In this document: positions 8,575-16,904 of the stretch, one piece after another
Numbering within the stretch: position 1 is the first letter of the stretch
Layout of the letters: each line of letters opens with the position of its first letter
Source: Kribbella sp. NBC_01245
GTDB taxonomy: Bacteria > Actinomycetota > Actinomycetes > Propionibacteriales > Kribbellaceae
Length of the DNA stretch: 64,000 nt
Direction: 5' to 3'
Assembly: GCF_036226525.1 (NCBI RefSeq)
Contig: NZ_CP108487.1
Coordinates: 8,246,001 to 8,310,000 of the forward strand
The notes under the pieces: model-generated
What the model was told of the DNA's origin: nothing
The model's database searches: none
The model's input: only the letters and a program-made list of their open reading frames with translations
Position numbers and translations under genes: made by a program

Positions 8575-9285
8575 CTAGAAGTTCGGCCAGGCCCAGCCGA
8601 GGTAGTTGGAGAAGTACGGCATCCGCGCGCTACCGATGGCTCCGCCGACGCTGGTCGCGACGAAGTAGCCGCCGCCCTTGGAGACACCCACGTGGCCGTA
8701 CGGCGCCGCGAGGTCCCAGTAGACGAGTGCGCCCTTCGGCGGGTTGAGGTCGCCCCGGTGCGCCGCACCCCGGGCCACGGCGTCATTCCAGCCGGCCTTG
8801 GCGGAGGCCCAGATACCGGTCTTGCCGTACGAGTTCTCCGCCGCCTTCTCGCAGAGGCCCTGGTACGCGGTGGAGCCCATCCGCGCGTTGTACCAGGCGA
8901 TGGACTTGTCGGCCCGCGGGTTCGACGTACACAGTGGGGCAACGAGACCGGAGCTGCCCGTGTTGACGTACGCGTCGGTGACGAAACCCTTACCCGGGAT
9001 GTGGTCCCAGATCAGGCTGCGGCCGAACTTGCCGGTCACAGGTTCGCCGTAGATCTGGCAGTCGATCGTGATCGGTCCGTCCGGCTGGTTACCGGCAGAG
9101 GCGAAGCTGAGGGCGTTACCCGTCCGGATGGTCACACCGCCGCCCGAGTCGGTTACAACGGTTCCAGTCGCCAGTACGGCGTTCACAGCGGTAGGGGCGG
9201 CTGGGGCCGCAGTGGCGGGCAGAGCGAGCAGGGTGAGTCCGCTGGCGAGTACGGCGGCAGTAACGCGGGCGAGGGCGGTTCGCAT
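8575..9285 (-). CDS. Secreted CHAP/NlpC-like cell-wall protein
   Basis: This 236-residue protein begins with a Sec signal peptide (MRTALARVTAAVLASGLTLL, cleavage near ATAAPA). An SH3-like middle region follows (TIRTGNALSF to DAYVNTGSSGLV). The C-terminal domain has a Cys in AYQGLCEKAA and the segment GALVYWDLAAPYGHVGVSKG, typical of the actinobacterial CHAP/NlpC-like hydrolase fold. It is probably a peptidoglycan-associated hydrolase or binding protein. An AAGGGG ribosome site precedes the ATG. It is divergent from the HTH-NBR1 gene. Confidence 0.7.
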   Translation of the reverse strand: MRTALARVTAAVLASGLTLLALPATAAPAAPTAVNAVLATGTVVTDSGGGVTIRTGNALSFASAGNQPDGPITIDCQIYGEPVTGKFGRSLIWDHIPGKGFVTDAYVNTGSSGLVAPLCTSNPRADKSIAWYNARMGSTAYQGLCEKAAENSYGKTGIWASAKAGWNDAVARGAAHRGDLNPPKGALVYWDLAAPYGHVGVSKGGGYFVATSVGGAIGSARMPYFSNYLGWAWPNF

Positions 9286-9418
9286 GATGTTGTCCCCTTC
9301 TGGGTTGCGATTTGGCCGTACATGCAGAGAATCAGAGAGTCACAGCGTTGTCGCAGTGGGCAACGGCCAGTACCGGGCTCCAACAGGCGTCCGCCACAGC
9401 TGGAACTGGGGGTTCGGC

Positions 9419-10114
9419 GTGCGAGCAGCACAGGCCCGGCAGGTGATCGGCCTCCGCATGCGCGAACTGCGCGAGGCAGCAGGCGTACCACTGACCAAAG
9501 CCGCCGAGTTGTCCGGCTGGGACAAGGGCCACCTATCCCGGGTAGAACGCGGCCACACGAAGCCCAGCCGCGAACTGATCGAGTGGTACGACGCCTCGTT
9601 CGGCGCGGGCAGTGCGCTCGTAGCCCAGGTGGTGGACCTAGACGCCGCAGTGCGGGCTGACCGCGACATGGCGCTCCGGGACATGCGTAAACGTGGTGCG
9701 GAGGTCAGTGCGCCCATGTTGCTCGGGGGATCGGTGCCGGCCGACCACCACGCCGAAGACCGGGCAGAGCTGGTGGGGGAGACCGTGCCGGACGGTACGC
9801 GCATCGTCCGCGGTGAGACCTTCGACAAGACCTGGGACATCCGCAACAGCGGGGAGCGCCCGTGGTTGGGCAGATGGCTCACCCGGCAGGGCGCCGCCGG
9901 CGTACCCGGGTGGTTGCGTTCGCCGGCCAGGGTCAGCCTGCCGGATGCGCTGCCCGGGGAGATCGTGACCGTGCGGATGACGTTGCAGGCTCCTGAGCAG
10001 GCCGGTTCCTCTACGGCGTACTTCAAGATCACCGACGAGGCCGGGCGGCTCTACTACCCAGGACTGGAATCGCCGCCGGTTTACTGCACGATCTTCAGCA
10101 CCTACGGGGAATGA
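9419..10114 (+). CDS. HTH (XRE) protein with NBR1-like Ig domain
   Basis: This 231-residue protein has an XRE helix-turn-helix at about residues 8-65 (RMRELREAAGVPLTKAAEL, then GHLSRVERG). The C-terminal region from about residue 125 resembles the Ig-like domain of NBR1: GTRIVRGETFDKTWDIRNSG, then LPDALPGEIVTVRMTLQAP and STAYFKITDEAG. Such fusions occur in actinobacteria and their role is unknown. The open frame begins much earlier, but the upstream part is antisense to the CHAP gene signal region, so the GTG at 9419 was chosen. A GGGGG stretch precedes it. Confidence 0.72.
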   Translation: MRAAQARQVIGLRMRELREAAGVPLTKAAELSGWDKGHLSRVERGHTKPSRELIEWYDASFGAGSALVAQVVDLDAAVRADRDMALRDMRKRGAEVSAPMLLGGSVPADHHAEDRAELVGETVPDGTRIVRGETFDKTWDIRNSGERPWLGRWLTRQGAAGVPGWLRSPARVSLPDALPGEIVTVRMTLQAPEQAGSSTAYFKITDEAGRLYYPGLESPPVYCTIFSTYGE

Positions 10115-10217
10115 TTGCCCTTGTTGTCAGGATTGCCGGAATTTCTTGCTGGCGAGGCCATCACTCCTGACTTATGGTGCACGGGACCTGCCCGCCCGTG
10201 ACCAGGAGAGAAATCAC

Positions 10218-12122
10218 GTGAGTATTCGACTTCGAGTTGTCGCGGCCACCGCGGCGCTCGCCCTCGTCGGCGTGGCCCCACCCGCGGCCACCGCCGCCGG
10301 GCCGGCACCGCAACTGGCACCGCTGACGGCCTCGCAGACGACAGCGCCGACGGATCCGGCGACGCCGTCGATCCCGCAGCGCTACCTCGACCAGCCGATC
10401 ACCTGGTCGACGTGTGCGTTCGACGCGACCATCAAGGCGGCGTACCCGGCGGCCCCGACGACCAGTTGTGCCGTCGTCAAGGTCCCGATGGACTGGGCCA
10501 ACCCCGACGCGCACCCGGACATCAAGCTGGCCGTCTCGCACAGCAAGGCCACTGGCACCTCCAAGGGTCTGCTGACGACGAACCCGGGTGGTCCCGGTGG
10601 CGCCGGCCTGAACTACTCCGCCGTCCGTGCGACCCGTAAGACGCAGTTGTTCGCCGACTACGACCTGATGGGCTTCGACCCGCGGGGATTCGGTCAGAGC
10701 GAGGCGCTGCGCTGTGTCACCACGGCCGAGAAGCTGAACGCGCTGCCGGAGACCCCGGACTACAAGGAGCGCACCCGGCAGACCCACAAGGTCGAGGTGG
10801 CCGAGGCCAAGCTGTACGCCGACGCCTGCTCCTCGACCGAGTTCGGCCAGTTCGTGAGCAGCCAGCAGACCGTCTACGACATGGACTTCCTGCGCGAGCT
10901 GCTGAAGGCCCGCCAGCTGAACTTCATCGGGTACAGCTACGGCACCTGGCTCGGCGGCTGGTACGCCGACACCTTCCCGAACCGCGTCGGCCGCTTCGTG
11001 CTCGACTCGAACATGGACTGGACCCACACCCAGTGGCAGAACGTGAACTTCGACCCGTTCTCGGGTCAGCGCCGTCGCGACGCACAGCTGTTCCCGTGGA
11101 TCGCCCGGCACGCCGACCAGATCGAGGGCCTCGGTAAGACCACGGCCCAGGTGAAGGCCAAGTACAGCGGCATTCGCGCTCAGACGGTCACGCTCTACAA
11201 GGCCGGCGAGGGCAAGCTGCGCGGGGACAACCTCGATGGCGCGATCTACAGCGCCATCTACAGCAACACCCGCTTCATCCGCGCGACCATCGACATCCTG
11301 GTGTACGACGAATTCACCAAGGCGCCGTCGGACTCCGGCGCGGTGGACCTCGGCCACGTCGACCGGGCCTGGGCGCGACTCGCCCCGGCACTGCAGGCGT
11401 ACGACACGCTGGCCGCGACCCGCACCCGGTACGGCGTCTCGGCGCCGGCCAGCCCGGCCCTGGCCGCCGCGGCGAAGGTCAACACCCGCACGTCCGTGCT
11501 CGACGACGCCCGCGAAGAGGCCGCGAACGCGCCGAGCGACGACACCGAGGTCAGCCTCGGCGCGGTCGGCACCACGGTCCGCTGCAACGACACCGCCTGG
11601 AACAAGGACCCGAACTTCTACCTCCAGGAAGCCGACAAGATGGCCCGGAAGTACGACTTCTTCGGGTACATGAACGGCGTCCCGATGTGCGCCTTCTGGA
11701 AGTACGCCCCGCAGGACCGCAAGCTCGACATGATCGGCTCGCCGCGGATGCTGATCGTGCAGAGCGAGTTCGACCCGGCCACGTCGTACGAAGGCTCGTG
11801 GCGCACGCACCTGGACACGAAGACCGTCACCCGCTTCGTGGGCATCGACGACGAGGGCCAGCACGGCCAGTACATCGGCAACATCTCGTCCTGCGTCGAA
11901 GCCATCGGTGACACCTTCGTCTTCCGTGGCGAACTCCCCGGCAAGAACCAGGTCTGCGGCACCACCCCGCTGCCGGCCGAATCCGCCGTCTACCCGGTGG
12001 TCGGCCCCGTCGACGGCAAGGCAGTCCCGCTGCCCAAGTCCAAGACCCGCACCGCCCCCACCAAGGCGGACCTCCTCAACCAGCAAGCCACCGACGTAAT
12101 CGCCAACAACACCCTCCGCTAA
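10218..12122 (+). CDS. Secreted S33 tripeptidyl-aminopeptidase
   Basis: This is a secreted alpha/beta-hydrolase of 634 residues in the Streptomyces Tap/Slp group that removes tripeptides from protein N-termini. A signal peptide is followed by the family start (ITWSTCAF). NPGGPGGAG forms the oxyanion region and GYSYGT holds the nucleophile Ser240. The C-terminal TAP-like domain supplies Asp (QSEFDPATSYE) and His (EGQHGQY). GTG at 10218 follows AGGAG with good spacing; earlier in-frame starts would precede the signal peptide. Third positions are strongly C-biased. Confidence 0.88.
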   Translation: MSIRLRVVAATAALALVGVAPPAATAAGPAPQLAPLTASQTTAPTDPATPSIPQRYLDQPITWSTCAFDATIKAAYPAAPTTSCAVVKVPMDWANPDAHPDIKLAVSHSKATGTSKGLLTTNPGGPGGAGLNYSAVRATRKTQLFADYDLMGFDPRGFGQSEALRCVTTAEKLNALPETPDYKERTRQTHKVEVAEAKLYADACSSTEFGQFVSSQQTVYDMDFLRELLKARQLNFIGYSYGTWLGGWYADTFPNRVGRFVLDSNMDWTHTQWQNVNFDPFSGQRRRDAQLFPWIARHADQIEGLGKTTAQVKAKYSGIRAQTVTLYKAGEGKLRGDNLDGAIYSAIYSNTRFIRATIDILVYDEFTKAPSDSGAVDLGHVDRAWARLAPALQAYDTLAATRTRYGVSAPASPALAAAAKVNTRTSVLDDAREEAANAPSDDTEVSLGAVGTTVRCNDTAWNKDPNFYLQEADKMARKYDFFGYMNGVPMCAFWKYAPQDRKLDMIGSPRMLIVQSEFDPATSYEGSWRTHLDTKTVTRFVGIDDEGQHGQYIGNISSCVEAIGDTFVFRGELPGKNQVCGTTPLPAESAVYPVVGPVDGKAVPLPKSKTRTAPTKADLLNQQATDVIANNTLR

Positions 12123-12127
12123 CCCAC

Positions 12128-12168
12128 CGAAACGGCCCGCGCCTCCAACGGAGACGCGGGCCGTTTCG
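12128..12168. terminator. Bidirectional terminator between convergent genes
   Basis: A perfect 14-bp stem (CGAAACGGCCCGCG and complement) with a small inner hairpin lies between the peptidase gene and the convergent GbsR gene. The outer A/T pairs give a short T-run on either strand. Confidence 0.75.
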
Positions 12169-12179
12169 CATGCACGGGG

Positions 12180-12665
12180 TCAGAGGTTGTGTTCGGCTTT
12201 GTAGGTGCGCCAGCGGTCGAGCATGCCGGCGACTTCGAGTGACATGAACTCGGTGAAGGCGAGGGTGCCGGCGATGCGTTGGCCGGCTTCGGTCTCGGGT
12301 CCGGCGGCTTTGAGGCTTTGGCGGAGTACGTCGTCCCAGCGGGCGAGGGCCTTGTCCTGCTGGAGGATGCTCTCGAACCAGGCGTCGTTGTGCACGGTGT
12401 AGATGTCGCGCCTGGAGCCGGGCTCCCGCTCGCGCGCGATCAGGTGCAGCTGCAGCAGGAAGCGCACGGCGCCGGAGATCGCCGCCGGACTGGCCTGGAG
12501 TTGCTCGGCCAGCTCCGCCGCGGTCAGGCGGCCGGATTCGCTGAACAGGGTCGCGGTGAACACTCGCGCGCTCATTCGGGGCCAGCCGGACTCGGCGAGG
12601 AGGTTGCCGAACTGCTCACTGAACCGCTGGACCGCCACGTCGTCGCGGCCTTTCGATGCACTCAC
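12180..12665 (-). CDS. GbsR/MarR-family regulator
   Basis: This 161-residue winged-helix regulator (GbsR/MarR type) shows the core AARVFTATLFSESGRLTAAE, then LAEQLQASPAAISGAVRFL and a wing rich in Arg (REREPGSRRDIYTV). The C-terminal helices probably dimerise. The GTG start at 12665 is set by AGGAG about ten bases upstream; the longer frame runs into the divergent promoter. The adjacent ABC exporter starts 80 bases away on the other strand, and a perfect inverted repeat lies between them, so this protein most likely represses the exporter and itself. Confidence 0.8.
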   Translation of the reverse strand: MSASKGRDDVAVQRFSEQFGNLLAESGWPRMSARVFTATLFSESGRLTAAELAEQLQASPAAISGAVRFLLQLHLIAREREPGSRRDIYTVHNDAWFESILQQDKALARWDDVLRQSLKAAGPETEAGQRIAGTLAFTEFMSLEVAGMLDRWRTYKAEHNL

Positions 12666-12706
12666 CGCCCCATCATCTCCTGCCGCTGTGAGAACCGTGT
12701 TAGGAA

Positions 12707-12744
12707 GATTCACAAACTTCTGAACGAAGTGTAACTTGTGAATC
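12707..12744. promoter_or_regulatory. Operator and promoter of the GbsR/ABC exporter pair
   Basis: A perfect 9-bp inverted repeat, GATTCACAA (12707-12715) and TTGTGAATC (12736-12744), encloses a second small palindrome (ACTTC-N5-GAAGT). A sigma-70-like promoter is embedded in it: TTCACA (12709-12714), 17-base spacer, TAACTT (12732-12737). The predicted transcript start is at or next to the exporter ATG at 12745, so the exporter mRNA is probably leaderless. Regulator binding here would cover both promoter boxes. Confidence 0.7.
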
Positions 12745-13665
12745 ATGACTTCAGCCATAGTCGTCTCCGAACTGAACAAGTTCTACGGCAGCACGCACGC
12801 CCTCGACGATCTCGACCTGGAGGTCGCGACCGGCGAGGTGCACGGATTCCTCGGCCCGAACGGCGCAGGGAAATCGACCACGATCCGGGTCCTGCTCGGT
12901 CTGCTCAAAGGCGATTCCGGCGACGTCTCCCTGCTCGGCGGCGACCCGTGGCGCGAGGCGGCCGAGCTGCATCGCCGGCTCGCCTACGTACCCGGCGACG
13001 TCAACCTCTGGCCGAACCTGACCGGCGGTGAGGTGATCGACCTGATCGGCCGGCTCCGCGGCGGGCTCGACCCGAAGAAGAGGGACGAGTTGCTGCAGCG
13101 GTTCGACCTGGACCCGACCAAGAAGAGCCGCACCTACTCCAAGGGCAACCGGCAGAAGGTCGCCCTGGTCGCGGCCCTCGCCAGCGACGTCGAACTGCTC
13201 ATCCTCGACGAACCGACCTCCGGCCTCGACCCGCTGATGGAGGACGTCTTCCGGCAGTGCATCGAGGAGGAGCGTCATCGCGACCGGACCGCGCTGCTGT
13301 CCAGCCACATCCTGTCCGAGGTGGAGGCGCTCTGCGATCGCATCAGCATCATCCGCCGCGGCAAGGTGGTCGAGACCGGCACACTGGCCGATCTGCGGCA
13401 CCTGACCCGCACGTCGGTCCAGGCCGAGCTCGCCACCTCCCCGAACGGCATCGCCAAACTCCCCGGCGTACACAATCTCGATGTCGAGGGCAACAGAGTC
13501 CGGTGCGAGGTCGACACCGCACAGCTCGACGGCCTGATGCGTCAGCTCGCCGTGAGCGGGATCAGGAGCCTGGTCGCGCAACCGCCGACGCTGGAGGAGC
13601 TGTTCCTGCGTCACTACGAGGACGACACCGTCGCCACCTCTGAACCGATCGGCGCGACCCGATGA
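12745..13665 (+). CDS. ABC exporter ATP-binding protein
   Basis: This 306-residue ATPase of the drug/antibiotic exporter type has Walker A GPNGAGKST (residues 37-45), the signature-like segment YSKGNRQKVALVAAL, and Walker B LLILDEPTSGLD. A C-terminal extension of about 80 residues is typical of this subfamily. It lacks a Shine-Dalgarno sequence, and a -10 box sits eight bases before ATG. The permease gene overlaps its stop by four bases. It is probably induced when the divergent GbsR-type protein leaves the operator. Confidence 0.9.
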   Translation: MTSAIVVSELNKFYGSTHALDDLDLEVATGEVHGFLGPNGAGKSTTIRVLLGLLKGDSGDVSLLGGDPWREAAELHRRLAYVPGDVNLWPNLTGGEVIDLIGRLRGGLDPKKRDELLQRFDLDPTKKSRTYSKGNRQKVALVAALASDVELLILDEPTSGLDPLMEDVFRQCIEEERHRDRTALLSSHILSEVEALCDRISIIRRGKVVETGTLADLRHLTRTSVQAELATSPNGIAKLPGVHNLDVEGNRVRCEVDTAQLDGLMRQLAVSGIRSLVAQPPTLEELFLRHYEDDTVATSEPIGATR

Positions 13666-15266
13666 CCCGGCAGGACTTCGCCGGTACGACGACCATGGCG
13701 CGGCTCGCCCTCCGGCGCGACCGGATCCTGTTGCCGGTGTGGATCCTCGTGTTCGTCGCGATGGCCGCCGGTAGCGCCCAGGCGTCGATCTCGATCTACC
13801 CCGATGTCGCGTCCCGGGTGAAAGCCGCAGAGGGCGTCAACTCGTCGCCCGCGCTGGTCTCGATGTACGGGCGCATCTATGACGTGACCTCGCTGGGAGA
13901 GGTCTCTCTGTTCAAGCTGACCGGTTTCGGCGCGTTGCTGGTAGCGCTACTGGCTTGCCTGCTGGTCACACGGCATACCCGCGCGGAGGAGGAGACCGGC
14001 CGGCTCGAGCTGCTCAGCGCAGGCGTCCTCGGCCGGTACACCGCCCTCACCGGAGCCCTCCTCGTCGTCGGCGGTACGTCGGTCGCGATCGGCCTGCTGA
14101 CCGCGATCAGCCTCATTGGCGTAGGCCTGCCGGCCGCCGGTTCGCTCGCCTTCGGCCTGACCTGGGCCTCGGCCGGACTGGCCTTCACCGCCATCGCGGG
14201 CCTGACCGCGCAACTGACCGAAGGCGCTCGCACCGCCAACGGGTACGCCGTCGCGATCCTCGGCGCGAGCTTCGTGCTGCGCGCCGCGGGTGACGCATCT
14301 GCCGCGGACGGCCCTCGCTGGTTGAGCTGGTTGTCGCCGATCGGGTGGTCCCAGCAGATCCGCCCGTACGCCGGCGACCGCTGGCTCGTCGTACTGCTAC
14401 CGCTCGCGCTTGCCGTGGTACTGACGGCCGCCGCCTATTCCCTAGTACGACGTCGCGACGTCGGCGCGGGCCTGGTCCGGCCGAAGCCCGGGCCTGCCAC
14501 CGCGGCCCGGAGTCTGCGCTCGCCCTTGGCCCTCGCGTGGCGCCTGCAACGCGGTTCGCTGTTCGGCTGGAGCGTCGGTTTCCTCTTGCTCGGCGCGGTC
14601 GTCGGCAATATCGCGACCAACGTCGGCAGCATCGCGGACAGCCCGGCGGCGCAGGACATGATCCGCAAACTCGGCGGCGTAGGCGGTCTGACCGACGCCT
14701 TCCTGGCCACCGAGATGGGCATGATGGGCCTGATCGCGTCGGCCTACGGCATCCAGGCGGCCATGCGGCTGCGCTCCGAGGAGACGTCCCTGCGCGCCGA
14801 ACCACTACTCGCGACCGGCGTCACCCGGACCCGCTGGATGCTCAGCCACATCACGATCGCCTTCGCCGGCACCGCCTTCCTGATCCTGGTCGCCGGCCTC
14901 GGCGCGGGCCTCTCCGCAGGCGCCTCCCTCGGCGACACGGGCCACCAGGTCGGCCGCCTCCTCGCGGCAGCCCTGGTCCAGCTCCCGGCCGTCTGGGTCG
15001 TCACCGGCCTGGTCATCGCCTTCTTCGGCCTGTTGCCCAAGGCCACCATCGCCGGCTGGGCCTTCTTCGCGGCATTCCTGCTGATCGGCCAATTCGGCCC
15101 ACTCTTCGAACTCCCGCAATGGCTGATGGACCTCACCCCCTACGCCCACACCCCCAACCTCCCCGGCGGAACCTTCACCACCACCCCCATCCTCTGGCTA
15201 ACCGCCCTAGCCGCCGCCCTAACCCTCACCGGCCTAACCACCTTCCGCCACCGAGACCTCGGCTAG
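13662..15266 (+). CDS. ABC exporter permease (two-half type)
   Basis: This 534-residue integral membrane protein has about twelve hydrophobic segments arranged as two similar halves, as in exporters of the actinobacterial polyketide/drug type. It overlaps the ATPase gene (ATGA) and is its obvious partner. The cargo is unknown; the usual guess for such pairs is a drug or lipid. The last 30 codons are unusual: Leu is mostly CTA and third positions shift to A/C. Confidence 0.85.
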   Translation: MTRQDFAGTTTMARLALRRDRILLPVWILVFVAMAAGSAQASISIYPDVASRVKAAEGVNSSPALVSMYGRIYDVTSLGEVSLFKLTGFGALLVALLACLLVTRHTRAEEETGRLELLSAGVLGRYTALTGALLVVGGTSVAIGLLTAISLIGVGLPAAGSLAFGLTWASAGLAFTAIAGLTAQLTEGARTANGYAVAILGASFVLRAAGDASAADGPRWLSWLSPIGWSQQIRPYAGDRWLVVLLPLALAVVLTAAAYSLVRRRDVGAGLVRPKPGPATAARSLRSPLALAWRLQRGSLFGWSVGFLLLGAVVGNIATNVGSIADSPAAQDMIRKLGGVGGLTDAFLATEMGMMGLIASAYGIQAAMRLRSEETSLRAEPLLATGVTRTRWMLSHITIAFAGTAFLILVAGLGAGLSAGASLGDTGHQVGRLLAAALVQLPAVWVVTGLVIAFFGLLPKATIAGWAFFAAFLLIGQFGPLFELPQWLMDLTPYAHTPNLPGGTFTTTPILWLTALAAALTLTGLTTFRHRDLG

Positions 15267-15310
15267 CCTCGCTCGCGCACGTCAGCACCCGGGGAACTAC
15301 GATCGGGCGG

Positions 15311-15700
15311 GTGCTGACGAGTGAGCGTGGAACTGGGTTTGTGGACTTTTGGACGGAGCGGCATTTGTGCACGCTCACCACGGTCCGCAAGGACGGGACG
15401 CCGCACGTGGTGCCGGTGGGGGTGACGGTGGACTTCGAGGGCGGGATCGCGCGGGTGATCTGCTCGGGCAGTTCGCAGAAGGCGCGGCTGGTGCGGGGGC
15501 AGGGCGAGGCGGCCGTGGCGGTGTGCCAGGTGGACGGGAAGCGGTGGTCGACGCTGGAGGGGCGGGCGGTCGTGCGGGATGAGGCCGAGCAGGTCGACGA
15601 TGCCGTACGACGGTACGCCGCGCGTTATCGCCAGCCGCGGGTCAATCCCGAGCGGGTCGTGCTCGAGATCACCGTCACGAAGGTCCTCGGAAATGTCTGA
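15311..15700 (+). CDS. PPOX-class (F420/flavin split-barrel) protein
   Basis: This 129-residue protein has the pyridoxamine-5-phosphate-oxidase-like split-barrel: RHLCTLTTVRKDGTPHVVPV is the hallmark N-terminal strand pair, followed by SQKARLVRGQGEAAVAV and a WSTLEGRAVV strand. The closest pattern is TIGR03618, whose members bind F420 or a flavin. GTG at 15311 or 15341 could be the start. Its end overlaps the cobL start by eight bases, so it is in the same operon as the cobalamin genes. Its part in that pathway is unknown. Confidence 0.72.
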   Translation: MLTSERGTGFVDFWTERHLCTLTTVRKDGTPHVVPVGVTVDFEGGIARVICSGSSQKARLVRGQGEAAVAVCQVDGKRWSTLEGRAVVRDEAEQVDDAVRRYAARYRQPRVNPERVVLEITVTKVLGNV

Positions 15701-16904
15701 CGCGATTGACGAGGTCGTGACGGTTGTTGGGATCGGGGCCGACGGGTGGACGGGACTGGCGCCGGTTGGGCGCGAGGCGATTGAGAGTGCCGACGTGGTG
15801 ATGGGTAGTGCCCGTCAGCTCAAGTTGGTTCCGCATAGCGCGGAGCAGATCGCATGGCCGTCACCGCTGTCCGAATCACTCCCAGGCCTTCTAGCGCAGA
15901 ACCGCGGCCGCCGGGTCGTCGTACTGGCTAGTGGCGACCCAACCTTCCACGGCATTGGTACGACGCTGACGCGGCTGCTCGGTCCTGAAGCCGTGCGGGT
16001 TATCCCAAGCCCGTCGAGCGTCTCCCTCGCGTGTGCCCGGCTCGGGTGGGCGCAAGACCAGGTACAGGTCGTGAGCCTTGTCGGGCATCCCTTGGAACTC
16101 CTGCATCCTCACGTACAACCAGGCCGGCGGATTGTCGTACTGAGTTGGGGAGCGCATACCCCGGCAGAAGTGGCTGCAACGCTTACAGCCCGCGGGTACG
16201 GCGATAGCGAGTTGACGGTGCTGGAGCGACTTGGCTCGGCTGACGAGCGTATTCGCCGCACTACCGCGTCCAATTTCGCAGAGAACGACGTACACAGTCT
16301 GAACGTCGTCGGCATCACTTGTCGGGCTATCCCGGATGCGCCGTTGCTGTCGACTAGTCCGGGGCTACCGGACGAGGCGTACGAGAGCGACGGCCAGCTG
16401 ACCAAGCGCGAGGTACGGGCCGTAACGCTCTCGAGGTTGGCTCCGACGCCAGGGCAGTTGCTGTGGGACGTAGGCGGTGGAGCCGGCAGTATCGCCATCG
16501 AGTGGTCCCGGCATCACCCGAGCTGCCGGGCCGTCGCGATCGAGCAGGACGACACCCGCGCCAAGCGCCTCGCCCGCAACGCGGCCGCCCTCGGCGTGGT
16601 CGTCGACGTGGTGATCGGCAAAGCCCCTGAAGCCCTCGCCGAACTCGAGACCCCGCAGGCCATTTTCGTTGGCGGCGGCGCGACCCGGCCCGGCATGGTC
16701 GAGGCGTGCTGGCAGGCGCTCGCTCCCGGCGGGCGGCTGGTGGTGAACGCGGTGACCCTGGAGACCGAGGCGGTGGTCGCCAAGTGGTACGCCGAACTCG
16801 GCGGCGACCTGGTCCGGCTGTCGGTTCAGAAGGCCTCGCCCGTCGGCGGTATGACCGGGTGGCGAGCGGCCATGCCGGTGACGATCTGGAGCGTGACCAA
16901 GTGA
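15693..16904 (+). CDS. cobL: Precorrin-6Y C5,15-methyltransferase (decarboxylating) CobL
   Basis: This 403-residue enzyme of aerobic cobalamin synthesis methylates C5 and C15 and decarboxylates the C12 acetate. It is a natural fusion: the CbiE-like part is about residues 1-200 (VVGIGADGW, VLASGDPTFHGIG, IPSPSSVSLAC), and the CbiT-like part is about 215-403 with SAM loop WDVGGGAGSIAIEW. The ATG at 15693 fits the CbiE start and overlaps the PPOX gene. cobM follows with a GTGA overlap. Confidence 0.93.
   Translation: MSDAIDEVVTVVGIGADGWTGLAPVGREAIESADVVMGSARQLKLVPHSAEQIAWPSPLSESLPGLLAQNRGRRVVVLASGDPTFHGIGTTLTRLLGPEAVRVIPSPSSVSLACARLGWAQDQVQVVSLVGHPLELLHPHVQPGRRIVVLSWGAHTPAEVAATLTARGYGDSELTVLERLGSADERIRRTTASNFAENDVHSLNVVGITCRAIPDAPLLSTSPGLPDEAYESDGQLTKREVRAVTLSRLAPTPGQLLWDVGGGAGSIAIEWSRHHPSCRAVAIEQDDTRAKRLARNAAALGVVVDVVIGKAPEALAELETPQAIFVGGGATRPGMVEACWQALAPGGRLVVNAVTLETEAVVAKWYAELGGDLVRLSVQKASPVGGMTGWRAAMPVTIWSVTK

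Noticed and set aside
10161..12086. A 641-residue open frame on the minus strand opposite the S33 peptidase gene
   Set aside because: It is antisense to a clear secreted peptidase. Its composition (Val, Arg, Gly, Leu-rich, no domain) is the usual shadow of C-ending codons in high-GC DNA.
14345..15310. A long frame leading into the PPOX gene
   Set aside because: It is an out-of-frame shadow of the ABC permease; only the part from 15311 resembles a protein family.
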